DNA from: Nitrosospira multiformis
GTDB taxonomy: Bacteria > Pseudomonadota > Gammaproteobacteria > Burkholderiales > Nitrosomonadaceae
Length of the DNA stretch: 64,000 bases
Assembly (NCBI RefSeq): GCF_003050865.1
Contig: NZ_QAOK01000011.1
Coordinates: 29,785-93,784 of the forward strand
Direction: 5' to 3'
Positions 8,742-18,759 of the stretch are shown one piece after another (position 1 is the first letter of the stretch; each line of letters opens with the position of its first letter). Under the pieces are notes generated by a model. It saw only the letters and a list, made by a program, of their open reading frames with translations. It was not told where the DNA came from and searched no databases. A program made the position numbers and the translations under genes.

Positions 8742-9266
8742 ATGCCTGACATAATCCGCGACCGGTGGCTGCCGTTCGTGGTGCATGGCTCCATCGTAGC
8801 CACCGCCGTAGGGCTCGGCCTGTTATCCTGGTTCATTGCCGCGCCGATAAAGACGCGTCTCCATGAAACCATTTCCGGCCAGCGGCTCACTGTCCTTGCA
8901 ACGCCCGATATCGCGATCAGCCTCGATGCCGACAGCAGTGTTGCTGTCACCAATACGGAACCCAGCGGAATTGAACTGTTGCGGGGCAACGCCTTTTTTG
9001 ATGTCAGCGGCAACCAGCCCGGAAAACTGAATCTGAAGGTGGGCACCACCTACATCAGGGACACTGGCACCCGTTTCAGTGTCAGCAAGCGCACCGGTGG
9101 CGGTAGTGTCGCCGTGGCGAATGGACAGGTGGAGATCCTGGTTAAGACTGGAACTTACCTCGTAGGTGCACACGAGCGCGCAGATTTTGATGGTATCCAG
9201 GTTACCGGCCAGAGGGTGATTGCGGATACCGAGATAGCCCCCTGGCGCCACGCTGACCGGTACTAA
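8742..9266 (+). CDS. FecR-domain protein without the sigma-binding N-terminus
   Basis: A 174-residue protein from ATG 8742 (a TTG at 8724 is a weaker choice). Residues about 13-35 form a membrane helix. The rest matches the FecR fold: ISLDADSSVAV, then IELLRGNAFFDV, then a block YIRDTGTRFSV and a final VAVANGQVEI strand. Classic FecR proteins have an 80-residue cytoplasmic domain that controls a FecI sigma factor; here only about 12 residues precede the helix, so a normal anti-sigma function is unlikely. It sits directly after tonB–exbB–exbD with no FecI or receptor gene nearby. A periplasmic sensing or scaffolding role is inference. Confidence 0.78.
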   Translation: MPDIIRDRWLPFVVHGSIVATAVGLGLLSWFIAAPIKTRLHETISGQRLTVLATPDIAISLDADSSVAVTNTEPSGIELLRGNAFFDVSGNQPGKLNLKVGTTYIRDTGTRFSVSKRTGGGSVAVANGQVEILVKTGTYLVGAHERADFDGIQVTGQRVIADTEIAPWRHADRY

Positions 9267-9326
9267 ACATCTAAATTCCCTTTCCTCCCATTCCTACTCG
9301 CCAGCCAGCGGAGTGCAATTGTATCC

Positions 9327-10031
9327 ATGAAGCCGGTCGCAATCTTCAGGCATTTTCCAATCGAAGGGCCAGGCTATTTCGCCACGTTTCTCGATCGCCA
9401 TGCAATTCCCTGGCAACTCATAAAAATCGATGCCGGTGAAAGTGTACCTGCCGACGCGCGTCAATTCGGCGGTCTGGTATTCATGGGCGGCCCGATGAGC
9501 GTAAATGATGATTTGCTCTGGATCAGAAATGAACTCTCATTGATCCGCCAGGCAGTGGCAAGCAATATTCCTGTATTGGGGCACTGTCTCGGGGGTCAAT
9601 TAATGGCGAAGGCGCTGGGAGGAGTGGTTTCCAAAAGCCCAGTCAAGGAAATAGGCTGGGGTGAGGCGAGCACTGCCGATAATCAGCCAGCCCGGGAGTG
9701 GTTCGGGAATCTCTCAAAATGCGAGGTGTTCCACTGGCATGGCGAGATTTTTACTCTCCCGGATAACGCCACACTGCTGCTTTCCAGCCCCTGGTGTAAA
9801 AATCAGGCATTCGCACTGGATAAACACTTGGGATTGCAGTGCCATGTAGAAATGACCGAAGGAATGGTGAAAGCTTGGTGCAGTCACGGTACGGAGGAAA
9901 TTGCTTCGAGCCCAGGCCCTGCGGTGCAGTCCGCAGAGGCAATGCAAGTGGATCTGTCCAGCCGGATATGGGCGTTAAACCAGGTAGCCAATCGCTTATA
10001 TGCAAAATGGATCACCGGAATCGCTCATTGA
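9327..10031 (+). CDS. Class I glutamine amidotransferase domain protein
   Basis: A 234-residue cytoplasmic protein of the stand-alone GATase class I family (GuaA-N like). The nucleophile elbow is Cys87 in VLGHCLGGQ, and the His/Glu pair is in LQCHVEMTEG. The FMGGPMSVND block is typical of this subgroup, which hydrolyses glutamine or related gamma-glutamyl compounds; the acceptor is not known for most members. It is a single gene, separated by about 60 bases from the FecR-like gene and ending one base before the convergent yajQ gene. No partner synthetase gene is adjacent. Confidence 0.87.
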   Translation: MKPVAIFRHFPIEGPGYFATFLDRHAIPWQLIKIDAGESVPADARQFGGLVFMGGPMSVNDDLLWIRNELSLIRQAVASNIPVLGHCLGGQLMAKALGGVVSKSPVKEIGWGEASTADNQPAREWFGNLSKCEVFHWHGEIFTLPDNATLLLSSPWCKNQAFALDKHLGLQCHVEMTEGMVKAWCSHGTEEIASSPGPAVQSAEAMQVDLSSRIWALNQVANRLYAKWITGIAH

Positions 10032-10517
10032 TCAATCGCGGAAATTCTGAAATTGCAGGGGAAAATCCGTGACCGATTTCTTGACTAGCTGGATGGCCTC
10101 TTGCAGGGTATCCCGCTTTGCGCCTGAAATGCGCACGGTATCCCCCTGAATGCTGCCTTGTACCTTGAGTTTACTGTCCTTGATAACCCTGATAATTTTT
10201 TTAGCCAGCTCGCTTTCCACGCCGGTTTTAACCGTGACGAGCTGCTTCACCTTGTTGCCGCTGATTTTTTCCACCTGACCCTTATCCAGGGAGCGCACAT
10301 CGACACTCCGCTTGGCCAGTTTGGCGGTCAGGATGTCGAACACCTGGTCCAGCTTGAATTCATCGTCGGCAAAAACAGTAAGCGTGTAATCCGTCTGTTC
10401 CACGCGGGCGTCAGAACCCTTGAAGTCGAAACGCGTGCTCACTTCCTTATTCACTTGGTCAACTGCGTTTCTAACTTCCTGCTTGTCGACTTCGGAAACG
10501 ATATCGAATGATGGCAT
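10032..10517 (-). CDS. yajQ: YajQ-family nucleotide-binding protein
   Basis: A 161-residue protein that begins with the family signature [11 protein letters not shown] and contains the [12 protein letters not shown] block; length and sequence are typical of YajQ. The family has two ferredoxin-like domains and binds nucleotides; in Xanthomonas a member binds cyclic di-GMP and acts with a transcription factor. Whether that applies here is unknown, though a GGDEF-EAL protein is encoded at the other end of the window. The gene converges with the amidotransferase gene and its stop abuts it. Confidence 0.94.
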   Translation of the reverse strand: MPSFDIVSEVDKQEVRNAVDQVNKEVSTRFDFKGSDARVEQTDYTLTVFADDEFKLDQVFDILTAKLAKRSVDVRSLDKGQVEKISGNKVKQLVTVKTGVESELAKKIIRVIKDSKLKVQGSIQGDTVRISGAKRDTLQEAIQLVKKSVTDFPLQFQNFRD

Positions 10518-10689
10518 ATCAATCTTCTCAAAAGAATCTCATGCAGTTTTCATAAGGCAGGCTTTCCAGCCCATTGGCGCTGCTCTGTTCATGATCATCA
10601 AAGATATACAGGCTTCGCCCCCGATTGCATGATGCTTGCACAACTTTCAACACCTTTGTTGTTCCTTGCTGCTGGTAATTCCAGCGCTA

Positions 10690-11931
10690 TTATTTGCGAT
10701 TTCTCAAATTGGCGGCAATCCGCATCCTGAGCGCATTCAATTTGATGAAACCGGCAGCATCCATCTGATTGTACGCACCCTGGTCATCTTCGAAGGTTGC
10801 AATATGAGGATCAAACAGCGAATCTGTTTTCGAGTCTCTCCCCACGACAATCACATTACCCTTGTAGAGCTTCACCCGCACCCAGCCGTTCACATGCGCC
10901 TGTGACGCATCGATCATCGTCTGCATCATTCTGCGTTCGGGACTCCACCAATAGCCGTTGTAAATCAGTTCGGCATAACGTGGCATAAGCTCGTCTTTCA
11001 AATGTGCGACTTCACGGTCCAGTGTAATGGACTCCATGGCCCGATGGGCACGCAGCATGATCGTGCCGCCGGGGGTCTCGTAGCACCCGCGGGATTTCAT
11101 ACCGACATACCGGTTTTCGACCAGATCCAGGCGCCCTATCCCGTGCTTGCCCCCCAGTTCATTGAGTCTGGCAAGCAGGGGCGCCGGCGAAAGCTCTTCC
11201 CCATTCAATGCCACGATATCGCCCTGCCTGAATTCGAGGTCGATATATTCGGGATTGTCCGGTGCTTTTTCCGGTGAAACACTCCAGCGCCACATTGCCT
11301 CTTCCGGCTCCTGCGCAGGGTCTTCGAGAATACGTCCCTCATACGAAATATGCAGAAGGTTGGCATCCATACTGTAGGGAGAGCCTTCCTTTTTCTTCAT
11401 TTCCACCGGGATGTCGTGCTGCTCCGCGTATTTCAGAAGCTTTTCCCGGGATGTAAGATCCCATTCGCGCCACGGTGCAATCACCCGGATATCCGGTTGA
11501 AGGGCATAGTAACCGAGTTCAAAGCGCACCTGATCATTGCCTTTCCCGGTCGCACCGTGCGACACGGCGTCCGCACCGGTTTCCCGCGCGATTTCGATCT
11601 GGCGCTTGGCAATCAGCGGGCGTGCAATGCTGGTGCCGAGCAGGTACTCTCCTTCATAAATGGTATTGGCGCGAAACATGGGAAAGACGAAGTCGCGCAC
11701 GAATTCTTCGCGCAAGTCGTCGATAAAAATTTCCCTCACGCCAAGTTGCTTCGCCTTTGCCCGGGCAGGTTCCACCTCCTCCCCCTGGCCAATGTCAGCG
11801 GTGAAGGTGACAACTTCACACCGATAGGTATCCTGCAGCCACTTCAGGATTACCGATGTATCCAGACCCCCGGAAAATGCCAGGACTACTTTTTTAATCT
11901 CAGCGGCATTCGCCTTGTTTTCTTTTCCCAT
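10690..11931 (-). CDS. argG: Argininosuccinate synthase
   Basis: A 413-residue enzyme that joins citrulline and aspartate using ATP, the seventh step of arginine synthesis. The N-terminal ATP-pyrophosphatase motif [12 protein letters not shown] is clear, and the sequence contains the expected [12 protein letters not shown] and [11 protein letters not shown] blocks. It lies downstream of argF and argD on the same strand, separated from argF by about 70 bases, so the three may form one transcript. The start at 11931 ([16 protein letters not shown]) fits the family length; no other start improves on it. Confidence 0.97.
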   Translation of the reverse strand: MGKENKANAAEIKKVVLAFSGGLDTSVILKWLQDTYRCEVVTFTADIGQGEEVEPARAKAKQLGVREIFIDDLREEFVRDFVFPMFRANTIYEGEYLLGTSIARPLIAKRQIEIARETGADAVSHGATGKGNDQVRFELGYYALQPDIRVIAPWREWDLTSREKLLKYAEQHDIPVEMKKKEGSPYSMDANLLHISYEGRILEDPAQEPEEAMWRWSVSPEKAPDNPEYIDLEFRQGDIVALNGEELSPAPLLARLNELGGKHGIGRLDLVENRYVGMKSRGCYETPGGTIMLRAHRAMESITLDREVAHLKDELMPRYAELIYNGYWWSPERRMMQTMIDASQAHVNGWVRVKLYKGNVIVVGRDSKTDSLFDPHIATFEDDQGAYNQMDAAGFIKLNALRMRIAANLRNRK

Positions 11932-12000
11932 GCTTGTCTCATTGATAAAAAAATGCCGACTGGACTTCGCCGAATAACTCCTATTGAAAATCCTGCTCTA

Positions 12001-12924
12001 TCAGACGTTATCCAGTCTTCCCAGCAACAGGTATTCAATCAGCGCCTTTTGCGTATGAAGTCGGTTCTCCGCCTCGTCCCATACCACCGATTGCGGTCCG
12101 TCTATCACTTCCGCCGCCACTTCCTCTCCACGATGAGCAGGCAGGCAATGCATAAACAGCGCATCCTTGCGAGTGTGTGACATCATTTCCGCATCCACCC
12201 GAAAATCCGCAAAGTCCTTTTTTCGCTCCTCGGTTTCGGCCTCGAATCCCATACTGGTCCAGACGTCCGTGGTAACGAGATCTGCGCCTTTTACTGCCTC
12301 ATGTGGATCGGCGAACTCCTCATAGTGGCTTGTCCCGTAAAGACCGGCCCGTTCCGGCTCCACTTCGTAGCCTGGCGGAGTGGAGACATGGACATTGAAA
12401 TCGAATACTTCCGCTGCCTGAAGCCACGTATTGCAAACGTTGTTGGAGTCCCCTATCCACGCCACTGTCTTGCCGGTAATGCTGCCACGGTGCTCGATGA
12501 ACGTAAAAATATCCCCAATGATCTGGCAAGGGTGATATTCATCGGTCAGTCCATTAATGATCGGAACACGCGAATGCGCCGCAAACCGCCTGACGATATC
12601 ATGCTCATGGGTACGGATCATGACGATGTCCACCATCCGCGAAATCACCCGTGCCGCATCTTCGACCGGCTCGCCGCGCCCCAACTGGGTATCACGAGTG
12701 GAAAGATAGATCGCCGCCCCGCCCAGCTGATGCATTCCCGCTTCAAACGAAAGCCTGGTGCGGGTTGAATGCTTGTCGAAGATCATGGCCAGAGTACGGT
12801 CTTCCAGCGGCCAGTAGCGACGGTACTGTTTGAACTCCTGCTTGATCCAGCACGTGCGCTCGAACAGATACTCGAATTCCTCCCGGGAAAAATCGTTGAA
12901 CTGTAAGAAATGCTTGATCTGCAT
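12001..12924 (-). CDS. argF: Ornithine carbamoyltransferase
   Basis: A 307-residue cytoplasmic enzyme converting ornithine and carbamoyl phosphate to citrulline. The carbamoyl-phosphate site STRTRLSFE and the ornithine-side motif HCLPAHRGEE are visible, along with DEYHPCQ. I chose ATG 12924 (MQIKHFLQFNDFS) because it matches the usual N-terminus; an upstream ATG at 12963 would add 13 unlikely residues. It is the middle gene of argD–argF–argG on the minus strand, which fits the usual betaproteobacterial order. ATP-independent; part of the arginine pathway with argJ elsewhere in the window. Confidence 0.96.
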   Translation of the reverse strand: MQIKHFLQFNDFSREEFEYLFERTCWIKQEFKQYRRYWPLEDRTLAMIFDKHSTRTRLSFEAGMHQLGGAAIYLSTRDTQLGRGEPVEDAARVISRMVDIVMIRTHEHDIVRRFAAHSRVPIINGLTDEYHPCQIIGDIFTFIEHRGSITGKTVAWIGDSNNVCNTWLQAAEVFDFNVHVSTPPGYEVEPERAGLYGTSHYEEFADPHEAVKGADLVTTDVWTSMGFEAETEERKKDFADFRVDAEMMSHTRKDALFMHCLPAHRGEEVAAEVIDGPQSVVWDEAENRLHTQKALIEYLLLGRLDNV

Positions 12925-13007
12925 ATTTTTGGTGTCAGGGGCGAGTCCATTGCGAAGACTCAAGCCCGGATGACTTCAACCGTTCACTTTTCAAGATTGC
13001 AAAAAAC

Positions 13008-14180
13008 TCAAGCTGCCAGAAATTCCTTCACAATGGGAGATAAAGTGTTGACTACCTGCTCAGCCTCGCTTCGTTGGATCACGAGCGGCGGTAGCAGACG
13101 TACTACCTTGTCGGAGGTTACATTGATGAGAAGGCCTTTTTTCAAAGCTTCCGTCACCAGTTCACCGCACGATCTCGAAAGCTCGATGCCTATCATCAGA
13201 CCCTGGCCGCGAATTTCAATCACATCCGGCAAATCCCCCAACTGCGCCTTGAACAGGCTGCGCATGAAATCGCCCACTTCCATTGCATTGCGCAGCAGGT
13301 CTTCTTCCTCGATTACTTCGAGCGTAGCAAGCGCAGCACTGCAGGCGAGCGGGTTTCCACCGAAAGTGGAGGCATGATTGCCTGGCTTGAAGACATTTGC
13401 TGCAACGCCTTTCGCCAGGCAGGCGCCAATGGGCACACCCGATCCCAGACCTTTGGCGAGCGTGACGACATCCGGTGTGATGCCGCTGTATTGAAAAGCG
13501 AACCAGTTGCCGGTTCGGCCAATTCCACACTGCACTTCATCCAGCATCAGCAGCCAGCCGTTCTGGTCACAGAGGTGGCGAAGACCTTGCAGGTAACTTG
13601 CCTGCGGCACGTTGACCCCCCCCTCCCCCTGGTAAGGTTCAACCAGAATAGCGACGACGTTCTTGTTGTGTTCCGCAACCTGCGCCACTGCCTCAAGATC
13701 ATTATAGGGAACCCGTGCAAAACCGGTGAGGAGCGGCTCGAAGCCAGCCTGCACCTTGCGGTTGCCACTTGCAGTCAGGGTCGCCATGGTACGTCCGTGG
13801 AACGATTTTTCCATGACGATAATAGTCGGCAAGTCGATATTCTTTCCATGTCCATACAACCTCGCGAGCTTGATCGCTGCCTCATTGGCCTCGGCTCCGG
13901 AATTGCAGAAAAATGCATTCTCCATGCCCGAGAGCCCGGTCAATCTCGTTGCCAGCTGTTCCTGCTTCCTGATATGGTAGAGATTGGAAGTATGGATAAG
14001 GGTATTTGCCTGTTCGCAAAGTGTCTTTGCCAGCACGGGATGGCAATGCCCCAGCCCGCATACTGCTACTCCGGCAAGCGCGTCGAGATAGCGCTTGCCC
14101 TCCTCGTCCCATAACCACACCCCTTCCCCCCTCGCAAATGTAACGGGCAGGCGCAGGTAGGTGTTCATCAAATTCGACAT
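13008..14180 (-). CDS. argD: Acetylornithine aminotransferase
   Basis: A class III aminotransferase of 390 residues, making N-acetylornithine in arginine synthesis, often also acting on succinyldiaminopimelate. The PLP lysine is in VTLAKGLGSGVP and the LMLDEVQCGIGRTG block is present. I chose ATG 14180 (MSNLMNTYLR) over a GTG at 14210 because the latter falls inside a perfect hairpin (14208-14229) and adds residues not seen in the family. It is the first gene of argD–argF–argG. The upstream hairpin separates it from the decarboxylase gene. Confidence 0.95.
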   Translation of the reverse strand: MSNLMNTYLRLPVTFARGEGVWLWDEEGKRYLDALAGVAVCGLGHCHPVLAKTLCEQANTLIHTSNLYHIRKQEQLATRLTGLSGMENAFFCNSGAEANEAAIKLARLYGHGKNIDLPTIIVMEKSFHGRTMATLTASGNRKVQAGFEPLLTGFARVPYNDLEAVAQVAEHNKNVVAILVEPYQGEGGVNVPQASYLQGLRHLCDQNGWLLMLDEVQCGIGRTGNWFAFQYSGITPDVVTLAKGLGSGVPIGACLAKGVAANVFKPGNHASTFGGNPLACSAALATLEVIEEEDLLRNAMEVGDFMRSLFKAQLGDLPDVIEIRGQGLMIGIELSRSCGELVTEALKKGLLINVTSDKVVRLLPPLVIQRSEAEQVVNTLSPIVKEFLAA

Positions 14181-14207
14181 AGGTAAATTTGCCAGATCAG
14201 AATGCAA

Positions 14208-14229
14208 CACGGCGGCATGAGCCGCCGTG
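14208..14229 (-). terminator. Perfect 9-bp hairpin between the decarboxylase gene and argD
   Basis: CACGGCGGC and GCCGCCGTG flank a 4-base loop, forming a very stable stem. It lies about 50 bases after the decarboxylase stop on the minus strand and about 28 bases before the argD start. There is no long T tract, so it may be a weak terminator, an attenuator or an mRNA-processing site. Confidence 0.45.
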
Positions 14230-14280
14230 CGACGTGGTGAGATTTATTGTGGTTTATTCTGTGTAATCCTTTAGTTTTAC

Positions 14281-16260
14281 CTATTTCGCAAGCTTTTTCA
14301 AGCTCTTTTCCTCGACCTCGCTCAACAGCCTCAAACACGGCAGATAGCCGTCATAAACAATCCCGTGCACTTCCACCCGTTTCTGCGACCGGAGCATGCC
14401 GATCAGATATTGCACCACCTCGGAGGTAATGGTCTGGCCTGGCACCAGCACGGGAATACCCGGCGGGTAAGGCGTGATCTGGTCCGCGCAGATCTTCCCT
14501 TTCAGGCTATCATTTACCCGTTCCTGCTCGTCGAGTAGCGGGACGATCTCGCCACCACAGTAAAAAGCATCCCGCGGCAGATACTTCAATTCGGTAAATC
14601 CCGGAAGCTCCGGGATCTGGTAGAGTCTGCGAGGCGCCCTGCCTTCGCGTGCAATGCGCATGAGAGCATCATAAAGACGTGACACCTTGCTGCGCGTGGT
14701 ACCGATGGTCAGCAGCAGAGTGAGCGTATTGAAAGTCGATTTTTCCACCTGAATATTATATCGCTCGAACAGTTCCCGGATCAGATCTTCCACGGTAAAA
14801 CCGCAACGGGAGATATCAACCGTCACCTTGGTCGAATCGAGCTGGATATTGTCGTTCTTCACCTCGTCAGGCAGCAGATCCGCCAGTTCCAGTACGCGAA
14901 ACACACCGGTCGAATTGATTTGCTCGCGTACTTCCTTCGCCAGTTCCAGCGTGCGCGACAGCAACTTGTATCCTTCCATCACCACCTGTTTGCGCGCCAC
15001 GTCGAGGCTTGCAATCATGCTGTACTGCGGGCTGGTGGAAGTATGCATGTTGAAATTTTCCCGAAACAGATGCTCGTTGAATTCGGGATCATTGACATGA
15101 ATCATGCTGGACTGGGAAAAAGCCGACAGCACCTTATGTGTACTTTGAGTAGCATAATCAGCGCCTGCTTCCAAGGCAGTGGGACGGAAAGCCGGATGAA
15201 AGCGGGCGAAGCCGTACCAGGCTTCATCGATGATCACCTTGATGCCTTTGGCATGCGCGGCCTCGATGATCGGAGGCAGGTCATAGCGGAAACCATCGTA
15301 GGTGCAACTCGTGAGTATGAGCGCCTGGGCATCGGGATGTTCTTCGATTGCCCTGAACAGTGTCTGTTTGGGCACCGGCCCATAAACCCCGAATTTCTTG
15401 TTTACCGAGGAGTTGAGATAGATTGGATGGGCGCCGGATAAGACAACCCCATGATGAACCGATTTATGACAGTTCCGATCCAGCAGCAGCTTTTCGCCGG
15501 GGGCGAGCAACGTCTGGAATATCACCTTGTTGGCGGTAGAGGTGCCGTTTGTGGCAAAAAAAGTGCGGCGGGCGCCAAACGCCTTTGCCGCAATCTTCTG
15601 CGCTTCCGCAATGACGCCGGAAGGCTCCATGAGCGAATCGAGCATGGGCACCGATACCGACAGATCTGCCCGAAAAATATGCTCGCCGATAAACTGATAA
15701 AAATCGCTGGCCCAGGGACTATCGCGCAACGAATCGCCCGAAGAATGCCCCGGCGTATGCCAGGCATCCTTTGCCATCAATACATAATTTTTGAGTTGAT
15801 CGTAAAAAGGCGTGCGCGCTTTTTCCTGAAGCTGCGCGTTCAAAATCCGGTACATGCCCCGGTAATCGCGCTCTTCCCGGTAGAAATAACCATCCACGGT
15901 TTCAGAAAACAGCGCATCCACCACCTCATCCTCTTTCTCCTGCGCGATCAGGATGTAGATATCCAGCTCGGGGCGGAAACGGGTTATTTCCTGCACCAGT
16001 TTCAGCGCGGTCATCTGCAGGATGCGGGAACCCTTCTCGCCATTTTTTAGGGTGTAGAGCGTGTCGTCCACCAGCACGGACTGAATGTCGCCATCTTCCT
16101 GAATGGCCTGAAGCGCCTCGCGCGCAGTAGTGACTCCCGAAAACGTGATGCCGAGAGGGTTTTCAAGGGATTTGGCCGCGGCGTTCAATCCCTTTATCAG
16201 CTCCTTGAGTATCAGTTTTTCATCATTGATAACGAGAATTCTGCTTACCGGTCTCTTCAT
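14281..16260 (-). CDS. Arginine/lysine/ornithine decarboxylase (fold type I, PLP)
   Basis: A 659-residue enzyme of the AdiA/CadA/SpeC group. Residues 1-125 form the response-regulator-like wing domain (SRILVINDE and VLVDDTLY), residues about 150-480 the PLP domain with AWHTPGHSSGDS and the Schiff-base lysine in TQSTHKVLSAFSQSS, and residues about 520-650 the C-terminal domain with TPYPPGIPVLVPG. It is 50-100 residues shorter than the E. coli enzymes, mostly at the C-terminal end. Substrate choice among arginine, lysine and ornithine cannot be read from sequence here. The neighbouring arginine genes make an arginine- or ornithine-derived polyamine role attractive, but that is inference. Confidence 0.85.
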   Translation of the reverse strand: MKRPVSRILVINDEKLILKELIKGLNAAAKSLENPLGITFSGVTTAREALQAIQEDGDIQSVLVDDTLYTLKNGEKGSRILQMTALKLVQEITRFRPELDIYILIAQEKEDEVVDALFSETVDGYFYREERDYRGMYRILNAQLQEKARTPFYDQLKNYVLMAKDAWHTPGHSSGDSLRDSPWASDFYQFIGEHIFRADLSVSVPMLDSLMEPSGVIAEAQKIAAKAFGARRTFFATNGTSTANKVIFQTLLAPGEKLLLDRNCHKSVHHGVVLSGAHPIYLNSSVNKKFGVYGPVPKQTLFRAIEEHPDAQALILTSCTYDGFRYDLPPIIEAAHAKGIKVIIDEAWYGFARFHPAFRPTALEAGADYATQSTHKVLSAFSQSSMIHVNDPEFNEHLFRENFNMHTSTSPQYSMIASLDVARKQVVMEGYKLLSRTLELAKEVREQINSTGVFRVLELADLLPDEVKNDNIQLDSTKVTVDISRCGFTVEDLIRELFERYNIQVEKSTFNTLTLLLTIGTTRSKVSRLYDALMRIAREGRAPRRLYQIPELPGFTELKYLPRDAFYCGGEIVPLLDEQERVNDSLKGKICADQITPYPPGIPVLVPGQTITSEVVQYLIGMLRSQKRVEVHGIVYDGYLPCLRLLSEVEEKSLKKLAK

Positions 16261-16353
16261 GAAATAAATGCTTTTGATATGGAAGTCGCTTTATGCGCCA
16301 AAATAAATGGCATTGCAAGCATCTGCCAAGCTTTTTTGGCGAATTTGTAACGG

Positions 16354-17745
16354 ATGAAACGGTCTATTGAACAAATGAAACTGCTCATTCGAACTCTTTC
16401 TGCCAGTATCCTGACGATACTGCTTCTGTTGCCGTCAATTGTTCGGGCCTCCCCCGTCGTGGTGTTGAAAGTCGATGGTCCCATTGCTCCTGTCAGCGCC
16501 GATTTCATCCAGCGAGGGCTGGAACGCGCAGCGAATGAGAGCGCGCTGCTTGTGGTGCTACAACTGGACACGCCGGGAGGGCTCGACACTTCCATGCGGC
16601 AGATCATACGCGGCATCCTGGCTTCACCCGTGCCCGTGGCAACTTTTGTGGCGCCCAGTGGGGCTCGGGCAGCCAGTGCCGGCACTTATATCCTTTATGC
16701 GAGCCATATCGCCGCGATGGCGCCGGGCACCAACCTGGGTGCCGCAACGCCAATAGAAATTGGCGGCTTGCCAGGATCAGAACCTGAACCCGGGGCCAAA
16801 CCGAAATCTGGCGAGAACCGCGAGCAAAATCCGGAGAAAGAGGACAAGCTTCCCATAAAGGATGAAATGTCCCGCAAAATGGTTCATGACGCTGCGGCAT
16901 ACATACGCGGTTTGGCACAGATGCGCGGGCGTAATGTGGAATGGGCGGAAAGAGCCGTCCGCGAAGCAGTCAGCCTGTCGGCCTCCGAAGCGCTGAACTT
17001 CAAAGTCATCGATTATGTCGCTGCCGACATTGCGGATCTGTTAAAGCAGCTCGATGGCAGGCAAGTGAACGTACTCGGCCAGGACCGTACACTCGATACC
17101 ACCTCCACCACTGTGGAAGTCGTAGAGCCCGACTGGCGCATGCAGCTGCTCGCCATCATCACCAATCCAAGCATCGCCTATGTCCTGATGCTTATCGGCA
17201 TCTACGGACTGTTCTTCGAGTTTGCCAACCCCGGTTTTGTGCTGCCCGGTGTGGCAGGCGCCATCTGTCTGCTTATCGCCATGTATGCCTTCCAGTTACT
17301 GCCGGTGAGTTATGCCGGACTTGCCTTGATCCTGCTCGGTATCGGATTCATGGTGGCCGAAGTGTTCTTGCCCAGCTTCGGCGCTCTCGGTATCGGCGGA
17401 ATTATCGCTTTCGTCGTGGGCTCCCTGATGCTGATTGACAGCGATGTGCCCGGTTTCGGTATCCCCTGGCCGATCATCGGTGGAGTAGCCTTCGCCAGCG
17501 CCCTCTTCCTGGTTTCCGTAATCGGCATGGCGCTCAAGAGCCGCCAGAAACCGTTGGTGAGTGGTCAGGAGCATATGGTCGGCGCAGTGGGAGAAATGCT
17601 GGAAGACACTTCCGGCGAGGGCATGGCGCGTATTCGCGGCGAGTTGTGGACTGTGCATTCCGCCCAACCACTGGTCCGGGGCCAGAAGGTGCGCGTGACA
17701 GGAATCGACGGCCTCGTCCTGCACGTAATCGCAACTGAAAAATAA
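16354..17745 (+). CDS. NfeD-type membrane serine protease (ClpP-like)
   Basis: A 463-residue long-form NfeD protein. A signal peptide (to about LLPSIVRAS) precedes a ClpP/SppA-like protease domain with [12 protein letters not shown] and the serine in [13 protein letters not shown]; the general-base lysine is probably in [12 protein letters not shown]. Residues about 260-395 form several membrane helices, and the C-terminal 70 residues form an OB-fold domain. Between the serine and lysine there is a charged, low-complexity insert (about residues 140-170). Start at 16354 or the in-frame ATG 16375. The next gene encodes its usual partner, a slipin, and archaeal homologues cleave stomatin; quality control of the membrane is the expected role. 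Confidence 0.92.
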   Translation: MKRSIEQMKLLIRTLSASILTILLLLPSIVRASPVVVLKVDGPIAPVSADFIQRGLERAANESALLVVLQLDTPGGLDTSMRQIIRGILASPVPVATFVAPSGARAASAGTYILYASHIAAMAPGTNLGAATPIEIGGLPGSEPEPGAKPKSGENREQNPEKEDKLPIKDEMSRKMVHDAAAYIRGLAQMRGRNVEWAERAVREAVSLSASEALNFKVIDYVAADIADLLKQLDGRQVNVLGQDRTLDTTSTTVEVVEPDWRMQLLAIITNPSIAYVLMLIGIYGLFFEFANPGFVLPGVAGAICLLIAMYAFQLLPVSYAGLALILLGIGFMVAEVFLPSFGALGIGGIIAFVVGSLMLIDSDVPGFGIPWPIIGGVAFASALFLVSVIGMALKSRQKPLVSGQEHMVGAVGEMLEDTSGEGMARIRGELWTVHSAQPLVRGQKVRVTGIDGLVLHVIATEK

Positions 17746-17758
17746 CCAGGAGACACTT

Positions 17759-18562
17759 ATGCTCGCCAATTCGGTATTCGGCACGCTCGCCCTCATTCTT
17801 ATCCTCGCCCTATTCTCGATATTCCGGATTCTGCGAGAATATGAACGCGGTGTCGTGTTCCTGCTTGGGCGCTTCTACAAGGTGAAAGGCCCCGGCCTCA
17901 TCATCATCATTCCCGGTATCCAGAAAATGGTGAAAGTTGATCTGCGTACCATAGTGATGGACGTACCGAGCCAGGATGTCATTTCACGCGACAACGTCTC
18001 TGTAAAAGTCAGTGCCGTGGTGTATTTTCGCGTGGTGGATCCGCAAAAATCCATCATCCAGGTGGAAAACTTTCTTGCCGCCACCGGTCAGTTCGCACAA
18101 ACCACGTTGCGATCGGTATTAGGCAAGCACGAACTCGATGAAATGCTGGCTGAACGCGAGAAGCTCAACATGGATATCCAGAAGGTGCTGGACATTCAAA
18201 CCGATGCCTGGGGTATCAAGGTCTCGAATGTCGAGATCAAGCATGTGGACATCGATGAATCCATGATACGGGCTATTGCCCGGCAGGCGGAGGCGGAACG
18301 CGAGCGCCGTGCCAAGGTGATTCACGCAGAGGGTGAATTACAGGCATCCGAGCAACTCATGCAGGCGGCAGAAACGCTGTCGCGACAGGCCGGCGCCATG
18401 CAACTGCGCTATCTCCAGACGCTCACGACAATTGCGGGCGATAAATCCAATACCGTTATTTTTCCAGTGCCGATGGATCTGGTATCGACGCTGACAGAGG
18501 CGGCCGGAAACCGGAAGGCGAAAGCTTATGATACAGAAGGACCAGAAGCTCCCGATGCATGA
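17759..18562 (+). CDS. Slipin (SPFH/band-7, stomatin-like protein)
   Basis: A 267-residue protein with an N-terminal membrane hairpin (about residues 6-24), an SPFH domain starting at [14 protein letters not shown] and a C-terminal coiled coil rich in Ala/Glu/Arg (about 180-215). The [13 protein letters not shown] block is typical of bacterial slipins. These proteins oligomerise in the membrane and organise microdomains. The gene begins 13 bases after nfeD, preceded by AGGAG (17749-17753), a conserved pair in which the NfeD protease may act on or with the slipin. Confidence 0.93.
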   Translation: MLANSVFGTLALILILALFSIFRILREYERGVVFLLGRFYKVKGPGLIIIIPGIQKMVKVDLRTIVMDVPSQDVISRDNVSVKVSAVVYFRVVDPQKSIIQVENFLAATGQFAQTTLRSVLGKHELDEMLAEREKLNMDIQKVLDIQTDAWGIKVSNVEIKHVDIDESMIRAIARQAEAERERRAKVIHAEGELQASEQLMQAAETLSRQAGAMQLRYLQTLTTIAGDKSNTVIFPVPMDLVSTLTEAAGNRKAKAYDTEGPEAPDA

Positions 18563-18710
18563 TCCCGCTGAATCTATGTAAACGCCGCTAATGCCGATGC
18601 CAATGCGGACTCCACCCAGCCGAAACCGATCCTTTCCTGCTCAAGCCGGAAACTTTTGCGTACCCATGTCATGATCGGGTTTGTGCTAACCATTGACAAA
18701 AGGAGCGCCA

Positions 18711-18748
18711 ACAAAAAAGCCCGAGTGATTCCCGGGCTCTTTTGTTGG
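18711..18748 (-). terminator. Rho-independent terminator of rpsT
   Basis: Read on the minus strand, an AGCCCG…CGGGCT stem with a short loop is followed by six T. It begins 12 bases past the rpsT stop. The flanking ACAAAA / TTTTGT sequences extend the symmetry, so some activity on the plus strand is possible. Confidence 0.85.
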
Positions 18749-18759
18749 GATTTGAACGA

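Noticed and set aside
5948..9266. FecI-type sigma factor to match the FecR-like gene
   Set aside because: The only sigma factor nearby (5163-5738) is on the other strand in its own DUF3619/DUF3106 operon and is not of the FecI type.
10636..10905. 89-residue plus-strand frame over the 3' end of argG
   Set aside because: Antisense to argG with no start signal; no family resemblance.
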